Positions 43,141 through 54,348 of a stretch of DNA of 64,000 nt are shown here, one piece after another. A program made the translations under genes and the position numbers. Position 1 is the stretch's first letter. Every line of letters starts with the position of its first letter. The DNA is from Arhodomonas aquaeolei DSM 8974 (GTDB lineage Bacteria > Pseudomonadota > Gammaproteobacteria > Nitrococcales > Nitrococcaceae), in contig NZ_KB894812.1 of the NCBI RefSeq assembly GCF_000374645.1, forward strand, positions 59,578-123,577, in the 5' to 3' direction. A model generated the notes under the pieces. That model did not search any database, was not told the DNA's origin, and saw only the letters and a list, made by a program, of their open reading frames with translations.

Positions 43141-44205
43141 TCAGACCAGCGCCACCGTCTTCGCCATCGCCCAGACCCGGCGGCCGGGCTCGATGCCCAG
43201 ACGCTCCCGGGAGAGGCTGGATAACGACGCCAGCAGCCGTCCGCCGTCCGTGGCCACGGCCACCAGGCAGCGCCCTTCCGCCGGCTCGGCCGTCACGGTC
43301 TCCACGACCCCCTGGAAGCGGTTCAGCGCGCTGGTCGCCCCCGGCGACTCCAGCGCCAGGGTGACGTCGCTGGCGTGAATGCGCACCCGCACGGCACGCC
43401 CCTCCGGGACATGCTCTCCGGCCAGCCACACCGGTGTACTACCGCAGCGCAGCTCGCTCATGTGGTGACGGGCATCGTAGCCGACGCCCCGTGCCTCCAG
43501 CACCGCGCCGGCGTCCTCCCGCCGGGCCAGCGGCAAGTCCGGCCGCGCCAGCATCTCGGTGAGCCGTCCGCCGGCGGTGACACGACCACCGTCCATGAGC
43601 AGCAGGTGTCCGGCGAGACGCACGACCTCGTCGAGGTTGTGGGTGACCAGCAGTGTCGGCAGCCGGAGCTCGGCCACCGCACGCTCCAGCCACGGCAGGA
43701 TCTCCCGGCGGTGCCCCTCGTCGACGGCGGAGAGCGGCTCGTCGAGGAGCAGTACCCGCGGCCGGGCCAGCAGGGTCCGGGCGATCGCGACGCGCTGGCG
43801 CTCGCCCCCGGACAGCTCGGCCGGTGCCCGGCGGAGCAGCGCACCGATGCCGAGCAGCTCGAGCAGCTCGTCGCGCTCCGCCGCCGTCGCGCCGCTGCGC
43901 CGCGCGGCATAGCGCAGGTTGCCGGCGACGCTGAGGTGGGCGAACAGCCGCGCGTCCTGGAAGACCAGCCCCACCCGCCTCGCCTCCACCGGGACCCAGA
44001 TACCGTCGGCATCGTCGTGCACCACGTGCCCGTCCAGCACGATCCGCCCGCGGGGCCGCTCCAGCCCGGCGATGCAGCGCAGGAGCGTGGTCTTGCCGCA
44101 GCCGGAGGGACCGAACACGGCGGTAACACCATCGGCGGGCAACGTCTGGTCCACGGTGAGCCGGAAGCCCGGACGCTCCAGGGCGACGGACAGCGCGAGG
44201 CTCAT
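43141..44205 (-). CDS. modC: Molybdate ABC transporter ATPase ModC
   Basis: A 354-residue ABC ATPase: Walker A FGPSGCGKTT, signature LSGGERQRVAIARTLL, Walker B VLLLDEPLSAVD, switch His LLVTHN, then a C-terminal TOBE/Mop domain (from about residue 290) typical of ModC. It powers molybdate import with ModB and ModA. The start overlaps modB by four bases. Confidence 0.93.
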   Translation of the reverse strand: MSLALSVALERPGFRLTVDQTLPADGVTAVFGPSGCGKTTLLRCIAGLERPRGRIVLDGHVVHDDADGIWVPVEARRVGLVFQDARLFAHLSVAGNLRYAARRSGATAAERDELLELLGIGALLRRAPAELSGGERQRVAIARTLLARPRVLLLDEPLSAVDEGHRREILPWLERAVAELRLPTLLVTHNLDEVVRLAGHLLLMDGGRVTAGGRLTEMLARPDLPLARREDAGAVLEARGVGYDARHHMSELRCGSTPVWLAGEHVPEGRAVRVRIHASDVTLALESPGATSALNRFQGVVETVTAEPAEGRCLVAVATDGGRLLASLSSLSRERLGIEPGRRVWAMAKTVALV

Positions 44206-44882
44206 GCGCCCACCCCCCGGAACCGCCGGTTGCCCCAGTAGACCGCGCATAGCAGCAGGAAGGCGAGCACCAGCAGCATTGCCGAGAGGACGTGCGCATG
44301 ACCGTAGTCCAGCGCCTCGACGTGATCGTAGATGGCGATGGATACCACCTGGGTCCGCCCCGGTATGTTGCCGCCGATCATGAGCACGACCCCGAACTCG
44401 CCGACGGTATGGGCGAACCCCAGGGTGACAGCGGAGATGAAGCCGCGGGCGGCCAGCGGCACAGCCACGGTGAAGAAACGGTCCCGCCGGCCGGCCCCCA
44501 GGGTCGCGGCCGCCTCGAGTGGCCCGTGGCCCACGGCGGCGAAGCTGTTCTGCAGGGGCTGGACGACAAACGGCAGCGAGTAGACCACGGAGCCAACGAC
44601 CAGGCCGGCGAAGGTGAACGCCAGCGGCGCGCCGCCCATGGCCACGAGTGCGCCGCCGACGGGCCCGTTCGGGCCAAGCAGCAGCAGGAGGTAGAAACCC
44701 AGCACCGTGGGCGGAAGCACCAGCGGCAACGCCACCGTGGCCTCGACCAGGGTGCGCCAGCGCGATCGGCTGTGCGCCAGCCACCAGGCCAGCGGCGTCC
44801 CCAGCACCAGCAGGATGACCACCGTTGTGGCAGCCAGCTGCAGCGTCAGCACCAATGCATTCAGATCACCGGGATTCAACAC
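44202..44882 (-). CDS. modB: Molybdate ABC transporter permease ModB
   Basis: A 226-residue permease with five to six helices, the PLVLPPTVLGFYLLLLLG segment and the EAA loop EAAATLGAGRRDRFFTVAVPLAARG that docks ModC. The start is best placed at the GTG at 44882, with GGGAG nine bases upstream and 31 bases after the modA stop; the longer frame would overlap modA. Confidence 0.92.
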   Translation of the reverse strand: MLNPGDLNALVLTLQLAATTVVILLVLGTPLAWWLAHSRSRWRTLVEATVALPLVLPPTVLGFYLLLLLGPNGPVGGALVAMGGAPLAFTFAGLVVGSVVYSLPFVVQPLQNSFAAVGHGPLEAAATLGAGRRDRFFTVAVPLAARGFISAVTLGFAHTVGEFGVVLMIGGNIPGRTQVVSIAIYDHVEALDYGHAHVLSAMLLVLAFLLLCAVYWGNRRFRGVGA

Positions 44883-44913
44883 CCCTGCCCGCTCCCTGCC
44901 TGCACCGTCCGGA

Positions 44914-45684
44914 TCACTCCGCCGCGGGACGGCGGTAGCCGTAACGCTCGATAATCGCCCCGGCCTCGGGGCCACGGACAAAGTCGATGAAATCGCGCAC
45001 CGCCTGCCCGTCCTTCAGGACAACGGCCTGCTGGCGTATCGGCTCGTGCAGCGATTCCGGCACCACCCAGTGGCTACCGCTGACCTCGCCGTCCGGCCCG
45101 ATCACCTGGGACAGGGCCACGAAGCCGACCGGGGCGTTGCCGCTGGCCACGAAGTGGTACGTCTGGGCAATGTTCTCACCCATGACCACCTTCGGCTGCA
45201 GCCGCTGCCACTGGTCAAGCGCCTCGAGCGTCTGCCGCGCGGCGAGCCCGTAGGGGGCGAGGCGCGGATTGGCGATCGCCAGCCGCCGGATGCCGTCGCC
45301 CTTCAGGGCCTCGCGGCCGTCGTCGAAGGCGTCCGTGTCCTTGCTCCAGAACACGATCCGGCCCTGGGCGTACGTGAAACGGCTTCCCTTTACGATGTGG
45401 CCGCCGGATTCCAGCTTGCGGGGCCGTTTGACGTCGGCGGCGAAGAACGCGTCGAAGGGCGCACCGTTCACGATCTGGGCGTAGTGCTTGCCGGTGGACC
45501 CGAATGCCAGGGTGACCTCGTTATCCGATGTCTTTTCATAACGCGACGCAATATCCTGCATCGCGTGGGTGAAGTTCGAGGCCACCGCGACGTGGATCTC
45601 CGCCGCCCCCGCCAATCCCGGAATCATTGCAAGGCAGGCGATCAGGACGGCGGCCAGACGTGTACGGGTGACAGGATCGGACAT
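44914..45684 (-). CDS. modA: Molybdate-binding periplasmic protein ModA
   Basis: A 256-residue binding protein with a signal peptide ending GLAGA-AEI. Mature motifs VAVASNFTHAMQDIA, FGSTGKHYAQIVNGAPFDAFF and NPRLAPYGLAARQTLE are typical of ModA. It captures molybdate or tungstate. First gene of modABC, preceded by a ModE-like palindrome. Confidence 0.93.
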   Translation of the reverse strand: MSDPVTRTRLAAVLIACLAMIPGLAGAAEIHVAVASNFTHAMQDIASRYEKTSDNEVTLAFGSTGKHYAQIVNGAPFDAFFAADVKRPRKLESGGHIVKGSRFTYAQGRIVFWSKDTDAFDDGREALKGDGIRRLAIANPRLAPYGLAARQTLEALDQWQRLQPKVVMGENIAQTYHFVASGNAPVGFVALSQVIGPDGEVSGSHWVVPESLHEPIRQQAVVLKDGQAVRDFIDFVRGPEAGAIIERYGYRRPAAE

Positions 45685-45711
45685 GACTCGATGCTCCCGG
45701 AAGGATGTATT

Positions 45712-45735
45712 CGCAATGCACCTTATTACATAACG
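45712..45735. promoter_or_regulatory. ModE-like operator
   Basis: CGCAATGCA-N6-TACATAACG, an imperfect inverted repeat whose better half matches the CGTTATATA-type ModE half-site. It lies 28 bases before the modA start, where binding would block transcription. Confidence 0.5.
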
Positions 45736-45780
45736 AGTCTGCCCGGCAAGGCCGGGGCCGGACGTGCCGGCCCCGGCGGC

Positions 45781-46392
45781 TCAGAACGGCGGCTGCTCGA
45801 TACCCGGCTGCGTCGCGACGAGCGAGGGCCGCGAGGCGATCACACCGAGCCAGCTCGGCAGTTCGCTGGCCATCCCCCGCCAGTCGAAGTCGGGCAGGCG
45901 GAAGTCGAGGAACTCCAGTGCCACTGCCACGGCGAGGCTGCCCATGTCGGGGCGGTCCACGACGGGCCGGACGACCCTGTCTAGCACGGCAACCCCGCGC
46001 ACCAGGGCATCATGGCGACGCTGGATCACCGGATCACCGTCGTCACCGTCCCGGAAACGGCGATGGACGACGATCCCCACCGCCGAGTCGATCAGCCCCT
46101 GGGCCAGCCCCAGCTTGCGATGGACCTCCTCGACACGATCAAGGGGCATAAGGCGCGGCTCCGGGAAGCGGCGCTCCAGGTAGAGCGCGATGATCGCGCT
46201 CTCGGTGAGGCAGACACCCTCCTCATCCTCCAGCACCGGGACCCGCGAGAACGGCGAGACCGCCAGCAGCGCCTCCGGGCTCTCCCACGGGTTCACCCAT
46301 ACCGGGGTGACCCGCGAGTCCAGCTGCTTCTCCAGCAGCACCGTCCGCACCAGACGGGCGTAGGGCGAGGTGGGCGAGGTGTAGAGCTTCAT
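45781..46392 (-). CDS. Glutathione S-transferase family protein
   Basis: A 203-residue protein: N-terminal thioredoxin-like domain (MKLYTSPTSPYARLVRTVLLE, with Ser/Pro and Tyr near the active site, and the VPVLEDEEGVCLTESAIIALYLE glutathione site) and an alpha-helical C-terminal domain. Substrate unknown. GAGGAGGA ribosome site upstream of the ATG. It lies 40 bases after upp and may be co-transcribed with it. Confidence 0.87.
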   Translation of the reverse strand: MKLYTSPTSPYARLVRTVLLEKQLDSRVTPVWVNPWESPEALLAVSPFSRVPVLEDEEGVCLTESAIIALYLERRFPEPRLMPLDRVEEVHRKLGLAQGLIDSAVGIVVHRRFRDGDDGDPVIQRRHDALVRGVAVLDRVVRPVVDRPDMGSLAVAVALEFLDFRLPDFDWRGMASELPSWLGVIASRPSLVATQPGIEQPPF

Positions 46393-46432
46393 GGGTGGGT
46401 CCTCCTCCGGCGGCGACGGCCGCGCCGCGCGC

Positions 46433-47068
46433 CTATTTCGTCCCGTACATGCGGTCCCCGGCGTCCCCCAGGCCGGGGACGATATAGGCCTTCTCATTGA
46501 GGCCTTCGTCGACCACTGCCGTGTAGACGGGGACGTCCGGATGGGTCTCCTGGAAAGTCGCCACCCCCTCCGGCGAGGCCACCAGACACAGGAAGCGGAT
46601 GTCCCGGGCGCCGTCCTCCTTGATCCGGGATACCGCCGCGGCCGCCGAGTGACCGGTGGCGAGCATGGGATCGACGACCACGATGCGACGCTCATCGATG
46701 GCAGCGGGCATCTTGTAATAGTACTCCACCGGCTGGAGGGTCTTGTGATCGCGGTAGAGCCCGACGTGACCGACCCGTGCGGTGGGGATGAGTTCGAGCA
46801 TTCCCTCCAGCAGGCCGTTGCCGGCACGCAGGATGGACACGAAGCAGAGCTTCTTGCCCTCGAGGGTCGGCGCCTCCGCCATGTGTGCCAGCGGCGTGTC
46901 CACCGATCGGGTGGTCAGCGGGAGGTCACGAGTAACCTCGTAGGCGAGCAGTGTCGAGAGCTCGCGGAGGACGTCGCGGAATTTCGCGGTGGAGGTGTCG
47001 CGGTCGCGCAGAACGGTGAGCTTGTGCTGCACCAGGGGATGATCGATGACGGTCACCGATGAGTGCAT
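46433..47068 (-). CDS. upp: Uracil phosphoribosyltransferase
   Basis: A 211-residue enzyme making UMP from uracil and PRPP. The PRPP loop [16 protein letters not shown] (near residue 130), the uracil-site [18 protein letters not shown]-terminus and [13 protein letters not shown] are diagnostic. Usual family length (about 208). A strong mdh terminator separates it from the gene upstream, so it has its own promoter. Confidence 0.95.
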   Translation of the reverse strand: MHSSVTVIDHPLVQHKLTVLRDRDTSTAKFRDVLRELSTLLAYEVTRDLPLTTRSVDTPLAHMAEAPTLEGKKLCFVSILRAGNGLLEGMLELIPTARVGHVGLYRDHKTLQPVEYYYKMPAAIDERRIVVVDPMLATGHSAAAAVSRIKEDGARDIRFLCLVASPEGVATFQETHPDVPVYTAVVDEGLNEKAYIVPGLGDAGDRMYGTK

Positions 47069-47157
47069 GGGTCGTTTTCCTCAGAAGGGCCGGTGTGGGC
47101 AACTGGGCGGCAAGGATAGCAAAGGGAGCGAAGGTGCGCCGATGCCGTCGTCCGCAC

Positions 47158-47190
47158 AAAAAAACAGGGGCGCCGTTCGGGCGCCCCTGT
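47158..47190 (-). terminator. Intrinsic terminator of mdh
   Basis: On the minus strand ACAGGGGCGCC, a five-base loop, GGCGCCCCTGT and seven T. It begins 26 bases after the mdh stop. Confidence 0.9.
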
Positions 47191-47215
47191 CGGTGCTGGC
47201 TCGTCGGCCGCTGCC

Positions 47216-48292
<1,077 letters not shown>

Positions 48293-48547
48293 CTAGTCTC
48301 CCTTGCGGCCACCGCCGCCGGCCTCGCGCAACGCCTCCCAGAACGCGCGCTGGAAGGGCTCGAGCCCGGGGAATTCCGACTGCGACGAGGCCCGCAGCAT
48401 GCTTGCCGGGTCGTACCCCTCCCAGCCCTCGTGCATGCGCTTGCGCACCGACTCCACCACCTCCTCGTGAAGGGGGGACACGTCGGGCAGGCCAAAGAAA
48501 CGCCTGGCCTCCTCCGGCGTGAGGTCGATATCCACCTTGATCCGCAT
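48293..48547 (-). CDS. DUF6489 family small protein
   Basis: An 84-residue protein, MRIKVDIDLTPEEARRFFGLPDVSPL, with a C-terminal FQRAFWEALREAG helix, matching the DUF6489 family of unknown function. No membrane segment or signal. It starts 16 bases after the SAM hydroxide adenosyltransferase gene and is probably co-transcribed. Confidence 0.8.
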   Translation of the reverse strand: MRIKVDIDLTPEEARRFFGLPDVSPLHEEVVESVRKRMHEGWEGYDPASMLRASSQSEFPGLEPFQRAFWEALREAGGGGRKGD

Positions 48548-48563
48548 CCCCTGCCTCCTGCCG

Positions 48564-49286
48564 CTATTCCGCGGCGAACGTCACCGGGTCGCCCACGGCC
48601 AGCCCCAGCGCCGCGGCCGCGCTGCCCTGGTTGACCGCGATCTCCACCAATCCGAAGGCGTTCTCGTACCAGAACGCCTCGCCCACCTCGCGGTCCGAGA
48701 ACGTCCGCGCCCGGGGCAGCGCCCGTCCCGCAAGAACCGGCGCCCTGCCCGGCGGAACGCTATCGGCGCGGCGCCCGGTCATCGCATTGCCGAAGCCGTC
48801 AATGTAGACCACCCGGTCCTCCCCGGCTGGTGCATCACGGTCGACCCAGTCGTCCACCGCCCGCACGCCGGCAGGGAAACGCCCTACCGCGAGGCTCGCT
48901 GCGGCGGGCGCGAACACGTCCCGCCCGTGAAAGCTCGGCGACGCACCGCCGACCGCCGGCAGCCGCCACGCCCGCGCGTCGTCCCCCCGTAGCAGCGGCG
49001 CCAGCAGGCCGTTGTCCGGGCCGACGTACCACCGGTCCGCGACCCGAGCCACCAGCGCCTCGCGGCTGCTCCCGACACCCGGGTCGACGACCGCCACGAC
49101 AATGCAGCGCCGTGGCAGCCCGGGCGCGAGCGCATCCAGCAGGAGACCCGCCTCCCGCGGCCGGAAGCGAGGCGCGTCGTGCATCAGGTCGACGATCGGG
49201 GTCGCCGCGACCCGGCCCGCTATCACCCGGTGCAGCAGACCGACATAGGGGCCCTCCAGCCCGAAATCCGTATACAAAAGGATCAT
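48564..49286 (-). CDS. SAM hydroxide adenosyltransferase (DUF62 family)
   Basis: A 240-residue protein of the fluorinase/SAM-hydrolase (DUF62) fold. MILLYTDFGLEGPYVG at the N-terminus carries the conserved Asp, and VDPGVGSSREALVAR, then YVGPDNGLLAPLL and YIDGFGNAMT are family hallmarks. Members split S-adenosylmethionine to adenosine and methionine with water. The cellular reason is unclear. The ATG at 49286 matches the family; the earlier in-frame start crosses the rplQ terminator. Confidence 0.87.
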   Translation of the reverse strand: MILLYTDFGLEGPYVGLLHRVIAGRVAATPIVDLMHDAPRFRPREAGLLLDALAPGLPRRCIVVAVVDPGVGSSREALVARVADRWYVGPDNGLLAPLLRGDDARAWRLPAVGGASPSFHGRDVFAPAAASLAVGRFPAGVRAVDDWVDRDAPAGEDRVVYIDGFGNAMTGRRADSVPPGRAPVLAGRALPRARTFSDREVGEAFWYENAFGLVEIAVNQGSAAAALGLAVGDPVTFAAE

Positions 49287-49313
49287 GGCCGTCACCCCCT
49301 GGCATTCGCCCAT

Positions 49314-49346
49314 AAAAAAACCGGACGGCGCGATGCGCTCGTCCGG
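49314..49346 (-). terminator. Intrinsic terminator of the ribosomal protein operon
   Basis: On the minus strand CCGGACG ... CGTCCGG with an inner GCGC/GCGC stem, followed by seven T. It lies 28 bases after the rplQ stop and ends the alpha operon. Confidence 0.88.
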
Positions 49347-49373
49347 TCCGATCGGCCTGAACGGCCCACCGCC

Positions 49374-49772
49374 TTAGTCCTCGTCCGCCTCGTCGGCCTC
49401 CGCCTCGAGGTCAACGGGACGGTCCACCAGCTCGACGAGCGCCATGGGCGCATTGTCGCCGGGGCGGAAACCGGCCTTCAGCACCCGCAGGTAGCCACCG
49501 GGGCGCTGCTGGTAGCGCGGACCGAGCTCGCGGAAGAGCTTGTCCACCGCCTGCTTGTCGCGCAGCCGGGAGAACGCGAGACGACGATTCGCCACCGAGT
49601 CCTCCTTCGCGAGGGTGATCAGCGGTTCCGCCACCCCTCGAAGCTCCTTCGCCTTGGGCAGCGTGGTGCGGATCGCCTCGTGATGGAACAGCGAGGCCGC
49701 CATATTACGGAACATCGCGCGGCGATGGCTGCTGTTGCGATTGAACTTTCGTCCGGATTTACGATGACGCAT
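49374..49772 (-). CDS. rplQ: 50S ribosomal protein L17
   Basis: A 132-residue protein: [20 protein letters not shown] start and the [23 protein letters not shown]-terminal region are diagnostic of L17. Last gene of the alpha operon, 27 bases after rpoA and followed by an intrinsic terminator. The acidic tail ([10 protein letters not shown]) is short. Confidence 0.97.
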   Translation of the reverse strand: MRHRKSGRKFNRNSSHRRAMFRNMAASLFHHEAIRTTLPKAKELRGVAEPLITLAKEDSVANRRLAFSRLRDKQAVDKLFRELGPRYQQRPGGYLRVLKAGFRPGDNAPMALVELVDRPVDLEAEADEADED

Positions 49773-49799
49773 GTCTGTCTTCCTTCAATCCTGCGGTGC

Positions 49800-50798
49800 T
49801 CAGCCGAGCGCGCGGTTCGCGTCGTCGAACCCGGCCGGCGGCCAGTTGTCCAGGCGCATGCCGAGCTGCAGCCCGTGCTGCGCGAGGACCTCCTTGATCT
49901 CGTTGAGCGACTTCTTGCCGAGGTTCGGGGTCTTGAGCAGCTCCACCTCGGTCTTCTGCACGAGATCCCCGACGTAGTGGATGCTCTCCGCCTTGAGGCA
50001 GTTCGCCGATCGCACCGTGAGCTCCAGGTCGTCGATCGGGCGCAGAAGCACCGGATCAACCTCCGGCTCCTCGCGCTCCGGCTCGGCGCTGTCCTCACCG
50101 CCCTCGAGGTCGACGAACACGGCCAGCTGATCGCGCAGCAGCCCCGCGGCGAAGCGCACGGCCTCCTCCGGCTCAAGCACGCCATTCGTCTCGATATCCA
50201 TGACGAGCTTGTCCAGGTCGGTACGCTGCTCGACACGGGCGCTCTCGACGTTGTAAGCGACCCGCTGGACGGGGCTGTACGTCGCGTCGAGCTGCAGCCG
50301 GCCGATGGTGCGCTCCTCGTCGCGCTCCCGCGCCGTCGCCGGCTCGTAGCCGCGACCACGCTCGATCTTGATCGTCGCCTCGAACGACGTCTCCTTCGTC
50401 AGCGTCGCGATGACCAGATCCGGATTCTTGACCTCCACGTCGTGGGAGGCCTCGATGTCACCCGCAGTAACCGTGCCCGGACCGGTCTTCGAGAGCCGGA
50501 GCGTCGCCTCGTCGCGGGCATGGAGCCGCACGGCGAGCTTCTTGAGATTGAGCAGGACGTCCACGACGTCCTCGTGCACACCCTCGATCGCGGTGTACTC
50601 GTGGAGAACGCCCTCGATCTCCACCTCTGTCACCGCATACCCCGGCATGGACGACAGCAGCACCCGGCGCAACGCATTGCCCAGGGTGTGCCCGAAGCCG
50701 CGCTCCAGCGGTTCCAGCGCGACCTTCGCGCGCCGGTCGCTGAGCGTCTCGACGTCGACCACCCGCGGTTTGAGATAGTCCTTGAACTGACCCTGCAT
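49800..50798 (-). CDS. rpoA: RNA polymerase alpha subunit
   Basis: A 332-residue alpha subunit. N-terminal domain: [24 protein letters not shown] for dimerisation and beta binding. C-terminal domain (from about residue 250): [22 protein letters not shown] and [22 protein letters not shown] for UP-element and activator contacts. The acidic interdomain linker ([18 protein letters not shown]) is longer in charge than usual. It sits between rpsD and rplQ. Confidence 0.97.
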   Translation of the reverse strand: MQGQFKDYLKPRVVDVETLSDRRAKVALEPLERGFGHTLGNALRRVLLSSMPGYAVTEVEIEGVLHEYTAIEGVHEDVVDVLLNLKKLAVRLHARDEATLRLSKTGPGTVTAGDIEASHDVEVKNPDLVIATLTKETSFEATIKIERGRGYEPATARERDEERTIGRLQLDATYSPVQRVAYNVESARVEQRTDLDKLVMDIETNGVLEPEEAVRFAAGLLRDQLAVFVDLEGGEDSAEPEREEPEVDPVLLRPIDDLELTVRSANCLKAESIHYVGDLVQKTEVELLKTPNLGKKSLNEIKEVLAQHGLQLGMRLDNWPPAGFDDANRALG

Positions 50799-50837
50799 GA
50801 GGCTAGACCTCTCGCTTGTTCCGCCCGCCTCGGGACC

Positions 50838-51458
50838 TTACTTCGAGTACAACTCGATGATCAGATGCTCGTTGATCTCCTGAGAGAGGTCCGAGCGGTC
50901 CGGCACCTGTTTGAAGGTCCCGGTGCACTGATTCGTGTCGACATCGACCCACTGCGGGAATCCGGCCTGCTGCGCCATCTCCAGCGCCGCCTGCACCCGC
51001 ACCTGCTTGCTGGCCTTCTCCTTGAGGGAGACCACATCGCCCGGTTTGACCTGGGCCGAGGCCACGTTGGTCACGCGGTCGTTGATCTTCACCGCGCGGT
51101 GCGCGACCAGCTGGCGCGCCTCCGCACGGGTCGAGCCGAAGCCCATCCGATAGACCACGTTGTCGAGCCGGCACTCCAGCAGCTGGAGCAGGTTTTCACC
51201 GGTGTTGCCCTTGCGCCGGTCCGCCTCGCGGTAGTACTTGCGGAACTGCTTCTCCAGCACGCCGTACATGCGGCGGACCTTCTGCTTCTCGCGAAGCTGC
51301 AGGCCGTAGTCGGACAGCCGCGTACGGCGCTGACCGTGCTGGCCGGGCGGCGTATCGAGCTTGCACTTGCTGTCGAGCGGACGCACGCCGCTCTTCAGCG
51401 ACAGATCGGTGCCCTCGCGCCGGGCCAGCTTACATGTCGGTCCCGTGTACCTTGCCAT
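50838..51458 (-). CDS. rpsD: 30S ribosomal protein S4
   Basis: A 206-residue S4 with an S4 RNA-binding domain ([30 protein letters not shown]). In many gammaproteobacteria S4 also represses the alpha operon. The ATG at 51458 gives the standard [17 protein letters not shown]-terminus. No zinc-type cysteine cluster (C- form). Confidence 0.96.
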   Translation of the reverse strand: MARYTGPTCKLARREGTDLSLKSGVRPLDSKCKLDTPPGQHGQRRTRLSDYGLQLREKQKVRRMYGVLEKQFRKYYREADRRKGNTGENLLQLLECRLDNVVYRMGFGSTRAEARQLVAHRAVKINDRVTNVASAQVKPGDVVSLKEKASKQVRVQAALEMAQQAGFPQWVDVDTNQCTGTFKQVPDRSDLSQEINEHLIIELYSK

Positions 51459-51469
51459 GACCTTACCCC

Positions 51470-51859
51470 TTAGACGCGACGCTTCTTCGGCGGACGGCAA
51501 CCATTGTGCGGAATGGGCGTCACGTCCGAGATGTTGGTGATTCGGTAGCCCGAGTTGTTCAGCGCGCGGACCGCCGACTCGCGCCCCGGACCGGGGCCCT
51601 TCACGCGGACCTCGAGGTTCTTCAGGCCATAGTCCTTCGCCGCCTCGCCGGCGCGCTCGGAGGCGACCTGCGCGGCGAAGGGCGTGCTCTTGCGGGAGCC
51701 GCGAAACCCGCTACCCCCGGCACTCGCCCACGCCAGCGCGTTGCCCTGCCGGTCGGTAATCGTGATGACTGTGTTGTTGAACGTCGCGTTCACGTGCGCG
51801 ATACCGTCCACTACGGTGCGCTTGACGCGCTTACGTCCCCGGCTCGTCGCTTTCGCCAT
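51470..51859 (-). CDS. rpsK: 30S ribosomal protein S11
   Basis: A 129-residue S11 with the usual [20 protein letters not shown] and the C-terminal [20 protein letters not shown] that lies in the platform near the E site. Standard length. Gene order rpsM-rpsK-rpsD-rpoA-rplQ is conserved. Confidence 0.97.
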   Translation of the reverse strand: MAKATSRGRKRVKRTVVDGIAHVNATFNNTVITITDRQGNALAWASAGGSGFRGSRKSTPFAAQVASERAGEAAKDYGLKNLEVRVKGPGPGRESAVRALNNSGYRITNISDVTPIPHNGCRPPKKRRV

Positions 51860-51903
51860 ATTGACCGTCCTGAATCCTCAAGTCCTAAACTGCTGTGCGA
51901 ACC

Positions 51904-52260
51904 CTACCGGGTCACCGGCCGACGGGGACCCTTGCGGGTACGCGCATTGGTACGCGTGCGCTGCCCCCGGACCGTGAGCCCCCGCCGGTGGCGGATGCCC
52001 CGGTAGCAACCCAGGTCCATGAGCCGTTTGATGTCCATCGCCACGCTGCGCCGCAGGTCGCCCTCGACAACATACTTGCCGACCTCCTGCCGCAGCGTCT
52101 CGAGCTCCTCGTCGGAGAGCTCGCGGATCCGGCGATCCACAGGGATCCCGGCCGCCTCGCAGATCGCCCGCGCCCGCGTGCGCCCGACGCCATAAATGGA
52201 CGTCAGCGCGATCGACGCGTGCTTGTTCGCGGGAATGTTTACGCCAGCTATACGGGCCAT
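51904..52260 (-). CDS. rpsM: 30S ribosomal protein S13
   Basis: A 118-residue S13: [20 protein letters not shown] start, the H2TH-like [16 protein letters not shown] segment and a C-terminal [20 protein letters not shown] tail that contacts tRNA and 16S RNA. The ATG at 52260 is chosen over an 18-codon longer frame without family similarity. Confidence 0.96.
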   Translation of the reverse strand: MARIAGVNIPANKHASIALTSIYGVGRTRARAICEAAGIPVDRRIRELSDEELETLRQEVGKYVVEGDLRRSVAMDIKRLMDLGCYRGIRHRRGLTVRGQRTRTNARTRKGPRRPVTR

Positions 52261-52346
52261 GCAGTTACTCCCAATACCCCTTGCCCGCGGAAAGCCCGCT
52301 AGTATAGCGGGCAATCCACCGAGTGTTCAACTCATTACCGCCGCGG

Positions 52347-52460
52347 TCAGCCCTGGCGCTGCTTGTGCCGGCCGTCCGAGCAGATTACGCGAACCGTACC
52401 CCGCCGCTTGATCACCTTGCAGTTGCGGCAGATCTTCTTCACCGACGCGCGTACCTTCAT
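52347..52460 (-). CDS. rpmJ: 50S ribosomal protein L36
   Basis: A 37-residue protein read from the sequence: [20 protein letters not shown] followed by [14 protein letters not shown]. The CxxC...C...H set is the zinc-binding (C+) form of L36. Gene lies between secY and rpsM, as in other gammaproteobacteria. Confidence 0.95.
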   Translation of the reverse strand: MKVRASVKKICRNCKVIKRRGTVRVICSDGRHKQRQG

Positions 52461-52568
52461 GGTCTCTCTCCGCAAATCCTAGCCATCACCGCTCGACAAG
52501 CGGCAAACGGTACCAAAAACGAAACGCCCCCGCAGCCCGTCCGGGCCACGGGAGTCCGGAATCCGGCC

Positions 52569-53909
52569 CTAGCCCAGCAGCCCGCCGCCACCGCGACCAT
52601 GGGCCTTGAGATTGGCCTTCTTCATCAGCGGCTCGTACTGGTGGGAGAGCAGGTGCGCCTGCACCTGGGACATAAAGTCCATCACTACCACCACGATGAT
52701 CAGCAGCGAGGTCCCGCCGAAGTAGAACGGTACGTTCCAGTACAGCAGCAGGAACTCCGGCATCAGGCAGACCGCCGTGATGTAGAGCGCCCCGACCAGC
52801 GTGAGCCGTGTCATCACCTTGTCGATGTAACGGGCCGTCTGCTCCCCCGGACGGATCCCCGGGATGAACGCACCGGACCGCTTGAGGTTATCGGCGGTCT
52901 CACGGGCGTTGAACACCAGCGCGGTGTAGAAGAAGCAGAAAAAGATGATCGCCACCGCGTAAAAGGTGATGTAGAGCGGCTGCCCCGGGCTGAGCATGTT
53001 CCCGATGGTCTGCAGCCAGCCCATCGACCCCTGGCCGAACCACTGCCCCAGTGTCGCCGGGAACAGGATGATGCTCGACGCGAAGATCGGCGGGATCACG
53101 CCGGCCATGTTCAGCTTCAGCGGCAGGTGGCTCGACTGGGCCGCGTACATCCGACGCCCCTGCTGGCGCCGCGCGTACTGCACGGTAATCCGCCGCTGAC
53201 CCCGCTCGACGAAGACGATGAACGCGATCACCGCGATCGCCAGCGCCAGGAAGAACAGCACCGTGAGAATCGAGAGCTCACCCGTGCTTGCCAGCTCGAG
53301 CGTGCCGCCGAGCGCCTGCGGCAGCCCGGCAACGATGCCCGCGAAGATCAGCAGCGAGATGCCGTTACCGATACCGCGCTCGGTAATCTGTTCACCGAGC
53401 CACATCAGGAACAGCGTTCCCGTCACCAGCGTCACCGTGCCGATGAACACGAACGCCAGGCCCGGATTCAGCACCACACCCTGGTTCTGCAACGCGAACG
53501 TGATGCCCACACCCTGGAACGTCGCCAGCGCGAGCGTCCCGTAACGCGTGTACTTCGTGATCTGGCGCCGACCCTGCTCACCCTCCTTGCGCAGCTGCTC
53601 GAGCTGCGGGATCACCATGCTCATGAGCTGCATGATGATCGAGGCGGAGATATAGGGCATGACGCCAAGGGCGAAGATCGACAGCCGCTTGAGGGCACCA
53701 CCCGAGAACATGTTGAACATGTCCAGGATGGTGCCGGACTGCTGCTGGAACATCTGGGCCAGTGCGGCCTGGTCGATGCCCGGAATCGTCAGATGCGCAC
53801 CCAGGCGGTAGACCGCCAGCGCGACGATCACGAAGACCAGACGCTGCCGGACCTCGGTCAACCGACCGAGGCCCGCAAGCCCGTTCGCGTTTGCCGGTGA
53901 CTTGGCCAA
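52569..53909 (-). CDS. secY: Preprotein translocase subunit SecY
   Basis: A 446-residue channel protein with ten membrane helices. [16 protein letters not shown] and [40 protein letters not shown] segments and the C-terminal [22 protein letters not shown] are standard SecY. The start is a TTG, with AGAGG six bases upstream and only one base after the rplO stop; no ATG fits. It forms the SecYEG export channel. Confidence 0.95.
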   Translation of the reverse strand: MAKSPANANGLAGLGRLTEVRQRLVFVIVALAVYRLGAHLTIPGIDQAALAQMFQQQSGTILDMFNMFSGGALKRLSIFALGVMPYISASIIMQLMSMVIPQLEQLRKEGEQGRRQITKYTRYGTLALATFQGVGITFALQNQGVVLNPGLAFVFIGTVTLVTGTLFLMWLGEQITERGIGNGISLLIFAGIVAGLPQALGGTLELASTGELSILTVLFFLALAIAVIAFIVFVERGQRRITVQYARRQQGRRMYAAQSSHLPLKLNMAGVIPPIFASSIILFPATLGQWFGQGSMGWLQTIGNMLSPGQPLYITFYAVAIIFFCFFYTALVFNARETADNLKRSGAFIPGIRPGEQTARYIDKVMTRLTLVGALYITAVCLMPEFLLLYWNVPFYFGGTSLLIIVVVVMDFMSQVQAHLLSHQYEPLMKKANLKAHGRGGGGLLG

Positions 53910-53910
53910 T

Positions 53911-54345
53911 TTAAGCCTCTACCTTGCCGCCCGCCTGCTCGATCGCCGCCACCGCGCCGCGAGTGACCCCGAGGCCGCGCACGGTGTAGGCGCCGCCGGG
54001 CTCGCCCGAGGCGATGACCTTGGCGTGACGCGCCTGCGTGGGCACGATGCCGGCCTGCTTGAGCCCGGCGAGGTCGACGGTGTCGCCCTCGACGTACTTC
54101 AGTTCGGAGAGACGGACCTCGGCGACATAGCGACCGCGGCGCGAGCGGAAGCCGACCTTCGGCACCCGGCGCTGCAGCGGCATCTGGCCGCCCTCGAAGC
54201 CCACCTTATGGAAGCCGCCGCTGCGCGACTTCTGTCCCTTGTGGCCCCGGCCGCCGGTCTTGCCGTTGCCGGAGGAATGCCCACGGCCGACACGGTCGGC
54301 CTCGGGCCGGCTGCCGTCAGCGGGCCGAATGCTGTTGAGTCGCAT
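53911..54345 (-). CDS. rplO: 50S ribosomal protein L15
   Basis: A 144-residue L15: [20 protein letters not shown], then the [17 protein letters not shown] basic loop and the C-terminal [21 protein letters not shown] fold. It lies between rpmD and secY; secY begins one base after its stop. Confidence 0.96.
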   Translation of the reverse strand: MRLNSIRPADGSRPEADRVGRGHSSGNGKTGGRGHKGQKSRSGGFHKVGFEGGQMPLQRRVPKVGFRSRRGRYVAEVRLSELKYVEGDTVDLAGLKQAGIVPTQARHAKVIASGEPGGAYTVRGLGVTRGAVAAIEQAGGKVEA

Positions 54346-54348
54346 CGC

